From contig JAKAMV010000336.1 of assembly GCA_021812735.1 (NCBI GenBank), positions 1 through 9,242 of the forward strand: 9,242 nt of DNA, read 5' to 3'. This stretch comes from Chloroflexota bacterium (GTDB taxonomy: Bacteria > Chloroflexota > Limnocylindria > Limnocylindrales > CSP1-4). Position numbers and translations under genes: made by a program. This document shows positions 1 through 5,754 of this stretch, in pieces (positions within the stretch are counted from its first letter, which is position 1; the number at the start of each line of letters is the position of its first letter). The notes beneath the pieces were generated by a model. The model was not told the origin of the DNA, did not search any database, and was given only the letters and a program-made list of their open reading frames with translations.

Positions 1-77
1 GCGGGCACCAGCAGCGCGGCCGCCGCGACCAGCGCGAGCAGCAGGCGCGCGGCGGCCGGCCGGCCCCGCCGCGTCAC
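1..77 (-). CDS. Start of an exported or membrane protein (partial)
   Basis: Only the first 25 codons lie in the window; the gene continues beyond the left edge. The GTG at 77-75 overlaps the TGA of the substrate-binding protein gene (76-74) as GTGA, and a GGAG at 87-84 sits six bases upstream, which supports the start. The visible peptide begins MTRRGRPAAARLLLALVAAA and runs into further Leu, Val and Pro: a short arginine-rich n-region followed by a hydrophobic core. That is a signal peptide or first membrane helix. Position after a peptide-type substrate-binding protein would allow an ABC permease, but the start does not resemble the usual DppB/OppB N-terminus, so a secreted or lipid-anchored protein is equally possible. 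No function can be given. Confidence 0.72.
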   Translation of the reverse strand, partial: MTRRGRPAAARLLLALVAAAALLVP

Positions 78-1792
78 TGTCCGCTCCACTGGAGCCCGGC
101 GAGCCGAAGGATCCCGGTGCCGTTCTGCGCCGCGCCCAGCAGCCCGGCCCGCACGAGGGACCACGAGCGCCCGTAGGAGACGGGCACCACCGGCACCTGG
201 TCGGCCACGATCTGCTCGGCCTGCGTGTAGGCGGCGAGGGCCGCGGCCGGGTCCGCGGCGGACGAGCCCTGGGCGACGGCGGCGTCGAACGCCGCGTTGG
301 ACCAGCCGCCCTGGTTGGCGGTGGAGCCGGATCCCAGGAGCACGCCCAGGAAGTCGTTGGGGCCCGGGTAGTCGGCCACCCACGACAGGCTCCAGATGTC
401 GGGCGGGTTGGTGGCCAGGCGCTGCTGGTAGGCGTTGAAGTCCATCGTCTGGTACTGGACCGTCACCCCCAGGTTCGCCTTGAGCATGGCCACGATGGCG
501 GCGTCGCTGTCGCCCCCCCCGCCGCCGATGAACGTGATCGTCGGCAGGCCCTGGCCGTCGGGATAGCCGGCCTGCGCGAGGAGCGACTTCGCCTTGGCCA
601 CGTCGAACGCCGGCACGAAGTCGCCCGTTGGCTGCCCGGGCATGCCCGCGGGCACCATGCCGGTGGCGGGCACGCTGTTGAGCGGGTCCTCCAGCGCCGC
701 CAGGCGCCGCCAGTCGATCGCCGCCGCGAAGGCCTGGCGGACGCGGACGTCCGCGAACGGGCCGGTGCGGGTCTCGAAGCCGTAGTAGGTGACCGAGAGG
801 CTGGGGTCCTCCCGCAGCGACGGCCCCAGCTGTCGGTCGTAGGCCAGCCAGCCCGCGTCCGTGAACGAGATCGGGGTGACGTCCATGGCGCCCGCCGAGA
901 ACTCGTCCACCGGCGACTGCCCGTTGAGGGTGAGCAGCATCTTGACGGTGCCCACAGCGGGCGTGCCGGCCCAGTAGTGCGGGTTCGCCTGGAGGGTCCA
1001 CGTGTCGGCGCTGGCCGAGGCGAGCGTGTAGGCGCCGCTGGTGACCATGGCGCCCGGCGCCGGCATGATCTCCGCGTCCCCGGCGGACGGCGGGACGACG
1101 GCGAACGGCGCGCTGGACACGATCGCGGGCAGGTTGCCGCCGCCCTGGACCATGTCCACCACCACCGTGGTGGCGTCCGGGGCGCTGACGCCGAGCGTGC
1201 TCGGGTCCGTGGACTGGCCGGAGAGGAGCTCCCGGGCGCCCTCGACGTCGCCGATCAGCGAGGCGAGCGGGGACGGGCTGCCGGGCGTGAACAGGCGGCG
1301 CCAGCTGTGGACCACGTCGCTCGCGGTCAGCGGCGAGCCGTCGCTGAACTCGAGGTTGGGACGCAGGGTGAACGTGACCCGGGTGCCGTTGCCGCTCACC
1401 TGCCACGAGGCCGCGAGCGCCGGGCGGATGTTGAGGCCCGGGTCCACCGCGGTCAGCGTCTCGTACAGCTGGCTCACGTACTGGGCGCTGCCGAGGTCGT
1501 TGTGGCGCGCCGGGTCGATGGACGTGGGCGAGCCGGCCAGGACCGTGACGGTGCCGGCGGAGGCGGCGGAGGTCCGGTCCGGCCCGCTCTCCAGCGGGGG
1601 TGGCAGGAGATGGGCCACCAGCGCCACCGCGGCCACCAGGGCGACCACCGCGACGAGCGCTCGGCGCCAGCGCGATCCGGAGGCGGGCGGCGCGCCGGTC
1701 GGCTGGCCCCACCAGGCCGCGTCCGGCGACGCCGGGGAGGGCGGAGCCGGGGGCGTGGCCGGCGCGTCTGGCCCGGTCAGCTCAGGTTCCAC
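74..1792 (-). CDS. Peptide-type ABC transporter substrate-binding protein (SBP_bac_5) with signal anchor
   Basis: Likely an extracytoplasmic solute-binding protein for oligopeptides or a related ligand, feeding an ABC importer not seen here. I chose GTG at 1792 (572 aa) because GGAGGT at 1804-1799 lies six bases upstream; an adjacent GTG at 1795 is possible. In this numbering, residues 1-40 are Pro/Ala-rich with a WW pair, 45-63 are a hydrophobic membrane segment after RWRR, and the binding domain follows. Family signatures include the stretch around 126-164 (LAASWQVS...FSDGSPLTASDVVHSW), the SGAYTL...NPHYWAG region near 252-276, and VRQAFAAAIDW near 351-361. No lipobox Cys follows the hydrophobic segment, so anchoring by an uncleaved helix is inferred instead of the usual lipoprotein. 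It overlaps the small upstream gene by 16 bp and the next gene by a GTGA, so it is part of an operon. Ligand cannot be deduced. Confidence 0.9.
   Translation of the reverse strand: MEPELTGPDAPATPPAPPSPASPDAAWWGQPTGAPPASGSRWRRALVAVVALVAAVALVAHLLPPPLESGPDRTSAASAGTVTVLAGSPTSIDPARHNDLGSAQYVSQLYETLTAVDPGLNIRPALAASWQVSGNGTRVTFTLRPNLEFSDGSPLTASDVVHSWRRLFTPGSPSPLASLIGDVEGARELLSGQSTDPSTLGVSAPDATTVVVDMVQGGGNLPAIVSSAPFAVVPPSAGDAEIMPAPGAMVTSGAYTLASASADTWTLQANPHYWAGTPAVGTVKMLLTLNGQSPVDEFSAGAMDVTPISFTDAGWLAYDRQLGPSLREDPSLSVTYYGFETRTGPFADVRVRQAFAAAIDWRRLAALEDPLNSVPATGMVPAGMPGQPTGDFVPAFDVAKAKSLLAQAGYPDGQGLPTITFIGGGGGDSDAAIVAMLKANLGVTVQYQTMDFNAYQQRLATNPPDIWSLSWVADYPGPNDFLGVLLGSGSTANQGGWSNAAFDAAVAQGSSAADPAAALAAYTQAEQIVADQVPVVPVSYGRSWSLVRAGLLGAAQNGTGILRLAGLQWSGQ
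84..87 (-). promoter_or_regulatory. Ribosome binding site of the partial gene at the left edge
   Basis: A GGAG on the minus strand, inside the last codons of the preceding gene, lies six bases before the GTG at 77. It supports that GTG as a real start reached by coupled translation. Confidence 0.55.
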
Positions 1793-1938
1793 CACGCCAC
1801 CTCCGGCAGGCCCGGCTCGGGCCGGCGAGGGTCGAGCACACGGACCACCGGGATGGCGATACGGGGGCGCGCCGTCCACGCGTAGCCGCTGCCGGAGAAG
1901 CCGGCGAGCATGGCCACGATGCAGACCCAGCGACGCAC
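1777..1938 (-). CDS. Small membrane-anchored protein, 53 aa, unknown function
   Basis: The gene starts at GTG 1938 and ends at TGA 1779-1777, overlapping the substrate-binding protein start by 16 bp. Almost every third codon position is G or C, as in the neighbouring genes, and the product reads like a protein: MRRWVCIVAMLAGFSGSGYA, then a basic, proline-rich tail with the pattern WTARPRIAIPVVRVLDPRRP, ending PEVAWWNLS. Residues about 4-20 form one hydrophobic segment after two arginines, so the protein is probably a single-pass membrane or exported peptide. The open frame extends to an ATG at 2025, but that part is low-complexity, and a TATACT six bases before GTG 1938 favours the short, leaderless form. 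I do not recognise the family. Translation is probably coupled to the transporter gene, suggesting an accessory role or a translated leader. Confidence 0.62.
   Translation of the reverse strand: MRRWVCIVAMLAGFSGSGYAWTARPRIAIPVVRVLDPRRPEPGLPEVAWWNLS
1799..1804 (-). promoter_or_regulatory. Ribosome binding site deciding the start of the substrate-binding protein
   Basis: GGAGGT on the minus strand, inside the preceding small gene, is followed by six bases and GTG at 1792, with a second GTG at 1795. It argues against the longer open frame that begins at 1879, whose first 28 residues are Pro/Gly/Arg-rich and are encoded in another frame over the small gene. Confidence 0.6.
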
Positions 1939-1944
1939 GGCGGC

Positions 1945-1950
1945 AGTATA
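1945..1950 (-). promoter_or_regulatory. Candidate -10 element of a leaderless promoter
   Basis: The minus strand reads TATACT, then six bases, then GTG 1938. The transcription start would fall on or next to the start codon, giving a leaderless mRNA for the small protein and transporter operon. No TTGACA-like -35 is seen at 16-18 bases upstream. In such GC-rich DNA a hexamer this close to the consensus TATAAT is unlikely to be common. Confidence 0.5.
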
Positions 1951-2004
1951 GGGCGAGGCCCGGCTCGGCTCCCCGGTGGGGGCGGGAGACAGCACGGGAG
2001 GCAG

Positions 2005-2060
2005 GAAAAGAGGCCTCGCTGCCACACCGCCGGGGGAACGATGCTGTCTGCGAGGCCTCT
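2005..2060 (-). terminator. Likely intrinsic terminator after the acs/glycosyltransferase unit
   Basis: A perfect 11-bp inverted repeat, AGAGGCCTCGC at 2009-2019 and its complement GCGAGGCCTCT at 2050-2060, encloses a 30-base loop. Read on the minus strand the second arm ends in CTCTTTT, a short T tract, while on the plus strand no T tract follows. It therefore suits transcription arriving from the gene ending at 2164 and isolates it from the promoter at 1950. The loop is longer than usual for a terminator, so an RNA-based control element or small RNA end is an alternative. Confidence 0.5.
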
Positions 2061-2163
2061 ACTCCAGAAACGGGGCAGTCGCCACTCTGTTAGGGGCGCT
2101 GCTAGGCGAAATCTTGCCCTGCGGGTCCTGGCCCCCGGCGGGCTGCCGCGGCACCTGCCTCCC
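2061..2163. other. Noncoding spacer between glycosyltransferase stop and terminator
   Basis: About 100 bp without a convincing gene. Two short nested complementary segments are present: GGGCA at 2073-2077 with TGCCC at 2115-2119, and CGCC at 2080-2083 with GGCG at 2105-2108. It may be just the 3' untranslated part of the upstream transcript. I could not match it to tmRNA, SRP RNA, RNase P RNA, 6S RNA or a riboswitch I know. Confidence 0.35.
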
Positions 2164-3114
2164 CTACTGCGCCGGCTCCACCAGCAGGTCGCGGCGGGTG
2201 GCGAAGTCGCGCAGGAAGCGGTAGCGGTGTCGCTTCGCGAGGCGTGCGTCGGGATCCGGCGGCGCGTCGCCGCGGAGGGCGAAGGGCACGGGCGCCACCA
2301 CGGCGCGCCGCGGCCGGGTCACGCCGAACTCGGCGTCCTCGGGGACGTCGCGCAGGACCAGGCTCCACCAGGCGTCGAGGTACGCCTGGAGCGTGAAGTG
2401 CTCGTCCATGGGCCCGCGCGCCAGGTAGTCCTCGCGGCGGAACGCCATCGCCAGGGCGTCCACGGCGACGACGTCGTGAGCGCCCGGATCCGCCGTCGCG
2501 AAGCGCACGAGGTCGTCGGTGGCCAGACCCCGCAGCCCCGCCACGGCGACCGTCGGGTCGTCGAGCGCCATCGCGAGGGCGCCCGCCAGGTCGCCGGCGG
2601 CCTCGACCCGCGGGTCAAGCAGGACCATGACGGCCCCGGTCGCCCGGCGGAGACCGGCGTTGCGCGCGCTCGCGGCGCCGAGCCGATGCGCCAGGCGAAG
2701 CACCTCGGCGCCGTCCGGCAGCGCGGCGAGCTCGGCCTCGACCGGCTCGGCCGGCACGTTGGCGACCACGACCACCTGGGCGTCAGGCGAGTGCGTTCGG
2801 AGCGCGGCGACCGCGGCGGGCACGAGGCCCTCCCGCTCGTCGGCCACGAGGACGACGGACGCGCGTCCGGTGGCGGGCTCCCCCAGGCGGGACGGCACCG
2901 AGTCGCTGGCCCCGTAGCGGGCCTCGCCGTCCACCTCCACCACCTTGGGCGGCAGGCGCTCGAGGGTGTACAGCGACGCGGCGTCCACGACGCGCCAGCC
3001 GGCGGCCAGCAGCTCGGCCTTGAGGCGGTCGGCGGTGGCCCAGTCGCGGGCGCGGCGGGCGCGGGAGCGCTCGTCGGCGAGCTGGCGGATATCGTGCGGA
3101 ACGGGGTCGGCCAT
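2164..3114 (-). CDS. Fusion of CysS-like C-terminal helix and divergent family-2 glycosyltransferase domain
   Basis: The protein has 316 aa. Residues about 8-50 (LADERSRARRARDWATADRL, then KAELLAAGWRVVDAA) resemble the C-terminal helical segment of cysteinyl-tRNA synthetase (E-R-x-ARxARDFAxADxIRxxLxxxGI). No catalytic synthetase domain is present. Residues about 84-256 resemble a GT-A fold family-2 glycosyltransferase: a first beta strand ASVVLVADE, the signature ASARNAGLRRATGAVMVLLD at 148-167, and MDEHFTLQAYLDAWWSLVLRD at 236-256, where active enzymes carry an ED-type motif. The usual DXD becomes D167-P-R, so nucleotide-sugar transfer is doubtful. No membrane segment is seen. The ATG at 3114 has no clear Shine-Dalgarno, but TATCCT lies six bases upstream. 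The gene begins 28 bp after the acs stop and could be co-transcribed or independently leaderless. The domain calls come from motif reading; the function is unknown. Confidence 0.68.
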   Translation of the reverse strand: MADPVPHDIRQLADERSRARRARDWATADRLKAELLAAGWRVVDAASLYTLERLPPKVVEVDGEARYGASDSVPSRLGEPATGRASVVLVADEREGLVPAAVAALRTHSPDAQVVVVANVPAEPVEAELAALPDGAEVLRLAHRLGAASARNAGLRRATGAVMVLLDPRVEAAGDLAGALAMALDDPTVAVAGLRGLATDDLVRFATADPGAHDVVAVDALAMAFRREDYLARGPMDEHFTLQAYLDAWWSLVLRDVPEDAEFGVTRPRRAVVAPVPFALRGDAPPDPDARLAKRHRYRFLRDFATRRDLLVEPAQ

Positions 3115-3120
3115 TCGCCG

Positions 3121-3126
3121 AGGATA
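3121..3126 (-). promoter_or_regulatory. Candidate -10 element before the glycosyltransferase-like gene
   Basis: The minus strand reads TATCCT, then six bases, then ATG 3114, the same geometry as the TATACT before GTG 1938. A weak CGGACT, 18 bases further upstream and overlapping the acs stop, could act as -35. The gene has no Shine-Dalgarno, which fits leaderless translation. Read-through from acs is the alternative. Confidence 0.42.
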
Positions 3127-3142
3127 CCGTCCGCGAATGCCA

Positions 3143-5077
3143 TCAGTCCGCCAGCGTCGAGAGGTCGCCGGGATCCTCGCCCATCTCGACCGCCTTGAGG
3201 TAGCGCCTGACGATCTTGCCGGAGCGGGTCTTGGGCAGGCTGTCGCGGACCTCGATCTCCGAAGGCTGGGCGATCGGACCGAGGTCCTGGCGGACGTGGT
3301 CCTTGAGCGAGGCGATCAGGCCGGGGCCCGCCTCGACGCCCCGGCGGAGCACCACGAATGCCTTGATGCGCTCGCCCTTGATCGGGTCCGGCAGGCCGAT
3401 GACGGCCGCCTCTCCCACCGCCTTGTGCCGGACGAGCGAGCCCTCCACGTCAGCGGTCCCGATGCGGTGGCCGGACACGTTCATGACGTCGTCCGCCCGG
3501 CCCAGCACCGCGAAGTAGCCGTCCGCGTCTCGCACGGCGATATCGCCCGCGGTGTACATGCCGGGCAGCTGCTCCCAGTACTTCGCGTAGCGGCTGTGGT
3601 CGCCCCACACCGTCCGCAGCATGTACGGCAGCGGCCGGCGCAGGACGAGCAGGCCGCCCTGGCCCGGCGGCAGCGAGTTGCCCTCCTTGTCCACCACGTC
3701 CGCCACCACCCCGGGCATCGCCTTGCCGACCTTGCCGGGGCGCGCCTCGAAGGTGGGCAGCGTGCCCAGGACGGGCCCCGCGATCTCGGTCTGCCACCAG
3801 TTGTCCACGACCATGCCGTCTGCCTGCCCGACGAGGTGCTCCTGAGCCCAGCGGTGCGCCTCGGGATTGAGGGGCTCGCCCGCGCAGGCCACGAGGCGCA
3901 GGCGGGAGAGGTCGTAGCGCGACGGCGCGTCGGGCCCGTGGCTCATCCACATTCGAATCGCGGTGGGCGCTGTGAACATGACGTTCACGCCGAACCGCTC
4001 GCACAGCTCCCAGGTGACCTCGGCGTTGGGATAATCCGGCACGCCCTCCCGCACCAGCACGGTGGCCCCGATGGACAGCGGCCCGTACACGATGAACGAG
4101 TGGCCCACGATCCAGCCGATGTCGCTGGTGGACCAGTAGATGTCCCGGTCGCCGATCTGGTAGAAGGCTCGCGCCAGGAACGTCACGCCCACCATGTAGC
4201 CGCCCGTCGCGTGGACGACGCCCTTGGGCTTGCCCGTGGTGCCGCTTGTGTAGAGGATGAACAGCGGGTCCTCGGAATCCATCGGCTCGGGCGCGCAGTG
4301 GATCTCGCGCGGTTCCTGGATGTCGTAGAAGTCCACCTCGCGCTCGCTCTCGAAGGTGACCGGCTCGTCACCCGGGCGGGAGCCGCGACGGTGGACCACA
4401 ACCCACTCGACCTTCGCGTCGTCGCGGACCGCCTCGTCCACCGTGGGCTTGAGCGGGATCCGCTTGCCGCGCCGGTAGGTGTAGTCCGAGCAGACGACGA
4501 CTCGGGCGCCGCTGTCCGCGATGCGGCTGGCGAGCGCCTGGGTGCCCATCCCCGCATAGACGACGCTGTGCACGGCGCCGATCCGGGCGCAGGCGAGCAT
4601 GGTGATGATCCCCTCGGGGACGAGGGGCATGTACACCACCACGCGATCTCCCTTCGCCACCCCGAGCCGCTTGAGCGCGTTGGCGAAGCGGTTGACCTCC
4701 CGGTAGAGGCGGGCGTAGGTGTAGGTGTGCTCCTCCCCGTCCTCGCCGATCCAGATGAGCGCCGCCTGGTTTCGGCGGTCGCCGTGGACGTGGCGGTCGA
4801 GGCAGTTGGCCGACGCGTTGAGCTTGCCGCCCAGGAACCAGGCGTGGTCCGGCGGGTTGAACTCCGACACCTTCGAGTACGGCTCCGTCCAGTCCACCAG
4901 CGCCGCCTGCTCGGCCCAGAAGCCGTCGGGATCCTTGGCCGCCCGGTCGCGCTCGACCGCGTCGTTGCGCAGGTAGGCGTTCCGGGCCAGCGCGAGTGGC
5001 GGCGGGATGACGCCCTCGTTGTGCATCAGGGCCGAGATCGCGGCCTGCTGGGACTCCGTCAGCTGGATGTCGGTCAT
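3143..5077 (-). CDS. acs: Acetyl-CoA synthetase (acetate--CoA ligase, AMP-forming)
   Basis: This cytoplasmic enzyme of the ANL superfamily makes acetyl-CoA from acetate, ATP and CoA through acetyl-AMP. The ATG at 5077 gives 644 aa, close to the usual ~650, with GGAG at 5088-5085 seven bases upstream. The N-terminal acetyl-CoA-synthetase cap is followed by the ATP-binding loop YTSGTTGKPKG at 276-286. The acyl-pocket/A5 motif DNWWQTE is at 425-431; its tryptophan pair is the form expected for a small acyl substrate. The hinge GRADDVMNVSGHRI is at 526-539, and PKTRSGKIVRR, with the catalytic and acetylatable Lys621, is near the C-terminus. The A5 motif continues IAG where textbook enzymes have TGG, and YAGMGTQALASRI replaces the common FAGFSPEALADRI, so this is a side branch and propionate use cannot be excluded. 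It is divergent from the flavodoxin-like gene (164 bp gap) and precedes the glycosyltransferase fusion by 28 bp. Confidence 0.95.
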   Translation of the reverse strand: MTDIQLTESQQAAISALMHNEGVIPPPLALARNAYLRNDAVERDRAAKDPDGFWAEQAALVDWTEPYSKVSEFNPPDHAWFLGGKLNASANCLDRHVHGDRRNQAALIWIGEDGEEHTYTYARLYREVNRFANALKRLGVAKGDRVVVYMPLVPEGIITMLACARIGAVHSVVYAGMGTQALASRIADSGARVVVCSDYTYRRGKRIPLKPTVDEAVRDDAKVEWVVVHRRGSRPGDEPVTFESEREVDFYDIQEPREIHCAPEPMDSEDPLFILYTSGTTGKPKGVVHATGGYMVGVTFLARAFYQIGDRDIYWSTSDIGWIVGHSFIVYGPLSIGATVLVREGVPDYPNAEVTWELCERFGVNVMFTAPTAIRMWMSHGPDAPSRYDLSRLRLVACAGEPLNPEAHRWAQEHLVGQADGMVVDNWWQTEIAGPVLGTLPTFEARPGKVGKAMPGVVADVVDKEGNSLPPGQGGLLVLRRPLPYMLRTVWGDHSRYAKYWEQLPGMYTAGDIAVRDADGYFAVLGRADDVMNVSGHRIGTADVEGSLVRHKAVGEAAVIGLPDPIKGERIKAFVVLRRGVEAGPGLIASLKDHVRQDLGPIAQPSEIEVRDSLPKTRSGKIVRRYLKAVEMGEDPGDLSTLAD

Positions 5078-5241
5078 CGGGGGACTCCGGACGTCGCAGG
5101 GGTGCGCGCAGACGAGTGGGGACGCGCGATCAGCGGATCGTAGACGCATCGGCGCCGCGCGACGCCCGGCTGCGGCAAGATTGGGCGCACCGCCGCCCGG
5201 CCCGTCCGGCAGGGCGCGGCAGGAAGGAGGGCGCGAGCACG
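5078..5241. promoter_or_regulatory. Divergent intergenic region between acs and the flavodoxin-like gene
   Basis: These 164 bp must hold the promoters of both diverging genes. A minus-strand TACGAT at 5142-5137 is a possible -10 for acs, without a convincing -35. No clear plus-strand hexamer is seen. The open frames that run in from both sides are extensions without Shine-Dalgarno support. No operator palindrome stands out. Confidence 0.35.
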
Positions 5242-5736
5242 ATGGGCGCGCGAGTGCTGGTGGCGTACGCGAGCAAGATGGGCTCCAATGCCGAGATCGC
5301 CCAGGCGATCACGGCGACGCTGCTCGAGGCGGGCCTGGAGGCGGAGGCGCTAGCCGTATCCGACGCCAAGGACCTCACGCCGTATGACGCTGTGGTGCTG
5401 GGCAGCGCCCTGTACGCGGCCCACTGGCAGCGCTCGGCCCACCGGTTCGTCGCCCGGCAGCGCGCGGCGCTCGCCGCCCTCCCGCTGTGGCTCTGGAGCA
5501 GCGGCCCGCTGGACCGCGCCCTCGCTGCGCGAGACCTGCCGCCGGCTGCCAATGTCCTGGAGACCATGGGCGAGCTGCCCTTCCGCGGGCACCGCACGTT
5601 CGGGGGCCGGCTGGACCCGGCGTTCCCCGGGATCGACGAGCAGATCCTGCGGACGCACCCCGTCGGCGACTTCCGCGACTGGGCCGCCATCCGCGCCTAC
5701 GCCCTCGAGATCGCCCGCTCGCTGGCGGGGGCCTGA
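5242..5736 (+). CDS. Flavodoxin-domain protein (Flavodoxin_5 / HemG-like)
   Basis: A 164-aa soluble FMN-binding protein of the Flavodoxin_5 type. This family includes the menaquinone-dependent protoporphyrinogen oxidase HemG, but most members have no known reaction. The FMN-phosphate loop is YASKMGSNAEIA at 9-20 (S-x-x-G-S-N). The second flavin-contact strand is YDAVVLGSALYAAHW at 48-62, followed by PLWLWSSGPL at 81-90, GHRTFGGRLDP at 116-126 and a C-terminal helix starting GDFRDWAAIRAYA at 142-154. All these are typical in order and spacing. The ATG at 5242 is chosen because AAGGAGG ends at 5230; the 11-base spacing is rather long, but no better start exists. It is the only plus-strand gene in the window, convergent with the zinc-ribbon gene (18 bp apart). 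No haem biosynthesis gene lies nearby, so an oxidase role is not supported; a general electron carrier or quinone reductase is equally possible. Confidence 0.88.
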   Translation: MGARVLVAYASKMGSNAEIAQAITATLLEAGLEAEALAVSDAKDLTPYDAVVLGSALYAAHWQRSAHRFVARQRAALAALPLWLWSSGPLDRALAARDLPPAANVLETMGELPFRGHRTFGGRLDPAFPGIDEQILRTHPVGDFRDWAAIRAYALEIARSLAGA

Positions 5737-5754
5737 GGCCGCCCTGGCAGGTCG

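Noticed and set aside
1990..2163. tmRNA, SRP RNA, riboswitch or tRNA in the 1939-2163 gap
   Set aside because: I found no tRNA T-loop, no CCA-ending acceptor stem, no tmRNA tag frame, no GGAAGCAGC SRP loop and no known riboswitch core on either strand.
1600..3198. Plus-strand frame of 532 aa spanning the 1939-2163 gap
   Set aside because: It crosses the terminator and two real genes on the other strand and has an Arg/Gly/His-rich mirror composition.
2945..5143. Plus-strand open frame of 732 aa
   Set aside because: It lies antisense to acs and the glycosyltransferase-like gene, is rich in Arg, His, Val and Asp with no recognisable domain, and is the usual mirror frame of high-GC genes. The minus-strand frame carries all acetyl-CoA synthetase motifs.
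5724..5743. GC-rich hairpin around the stop codon of the flavodoxin-like gene, considered as a terminator
   Set aside because: The stem has a mismatch, a three-base loop and no T tract on either strand; such hairpins arise easily at this GC content.
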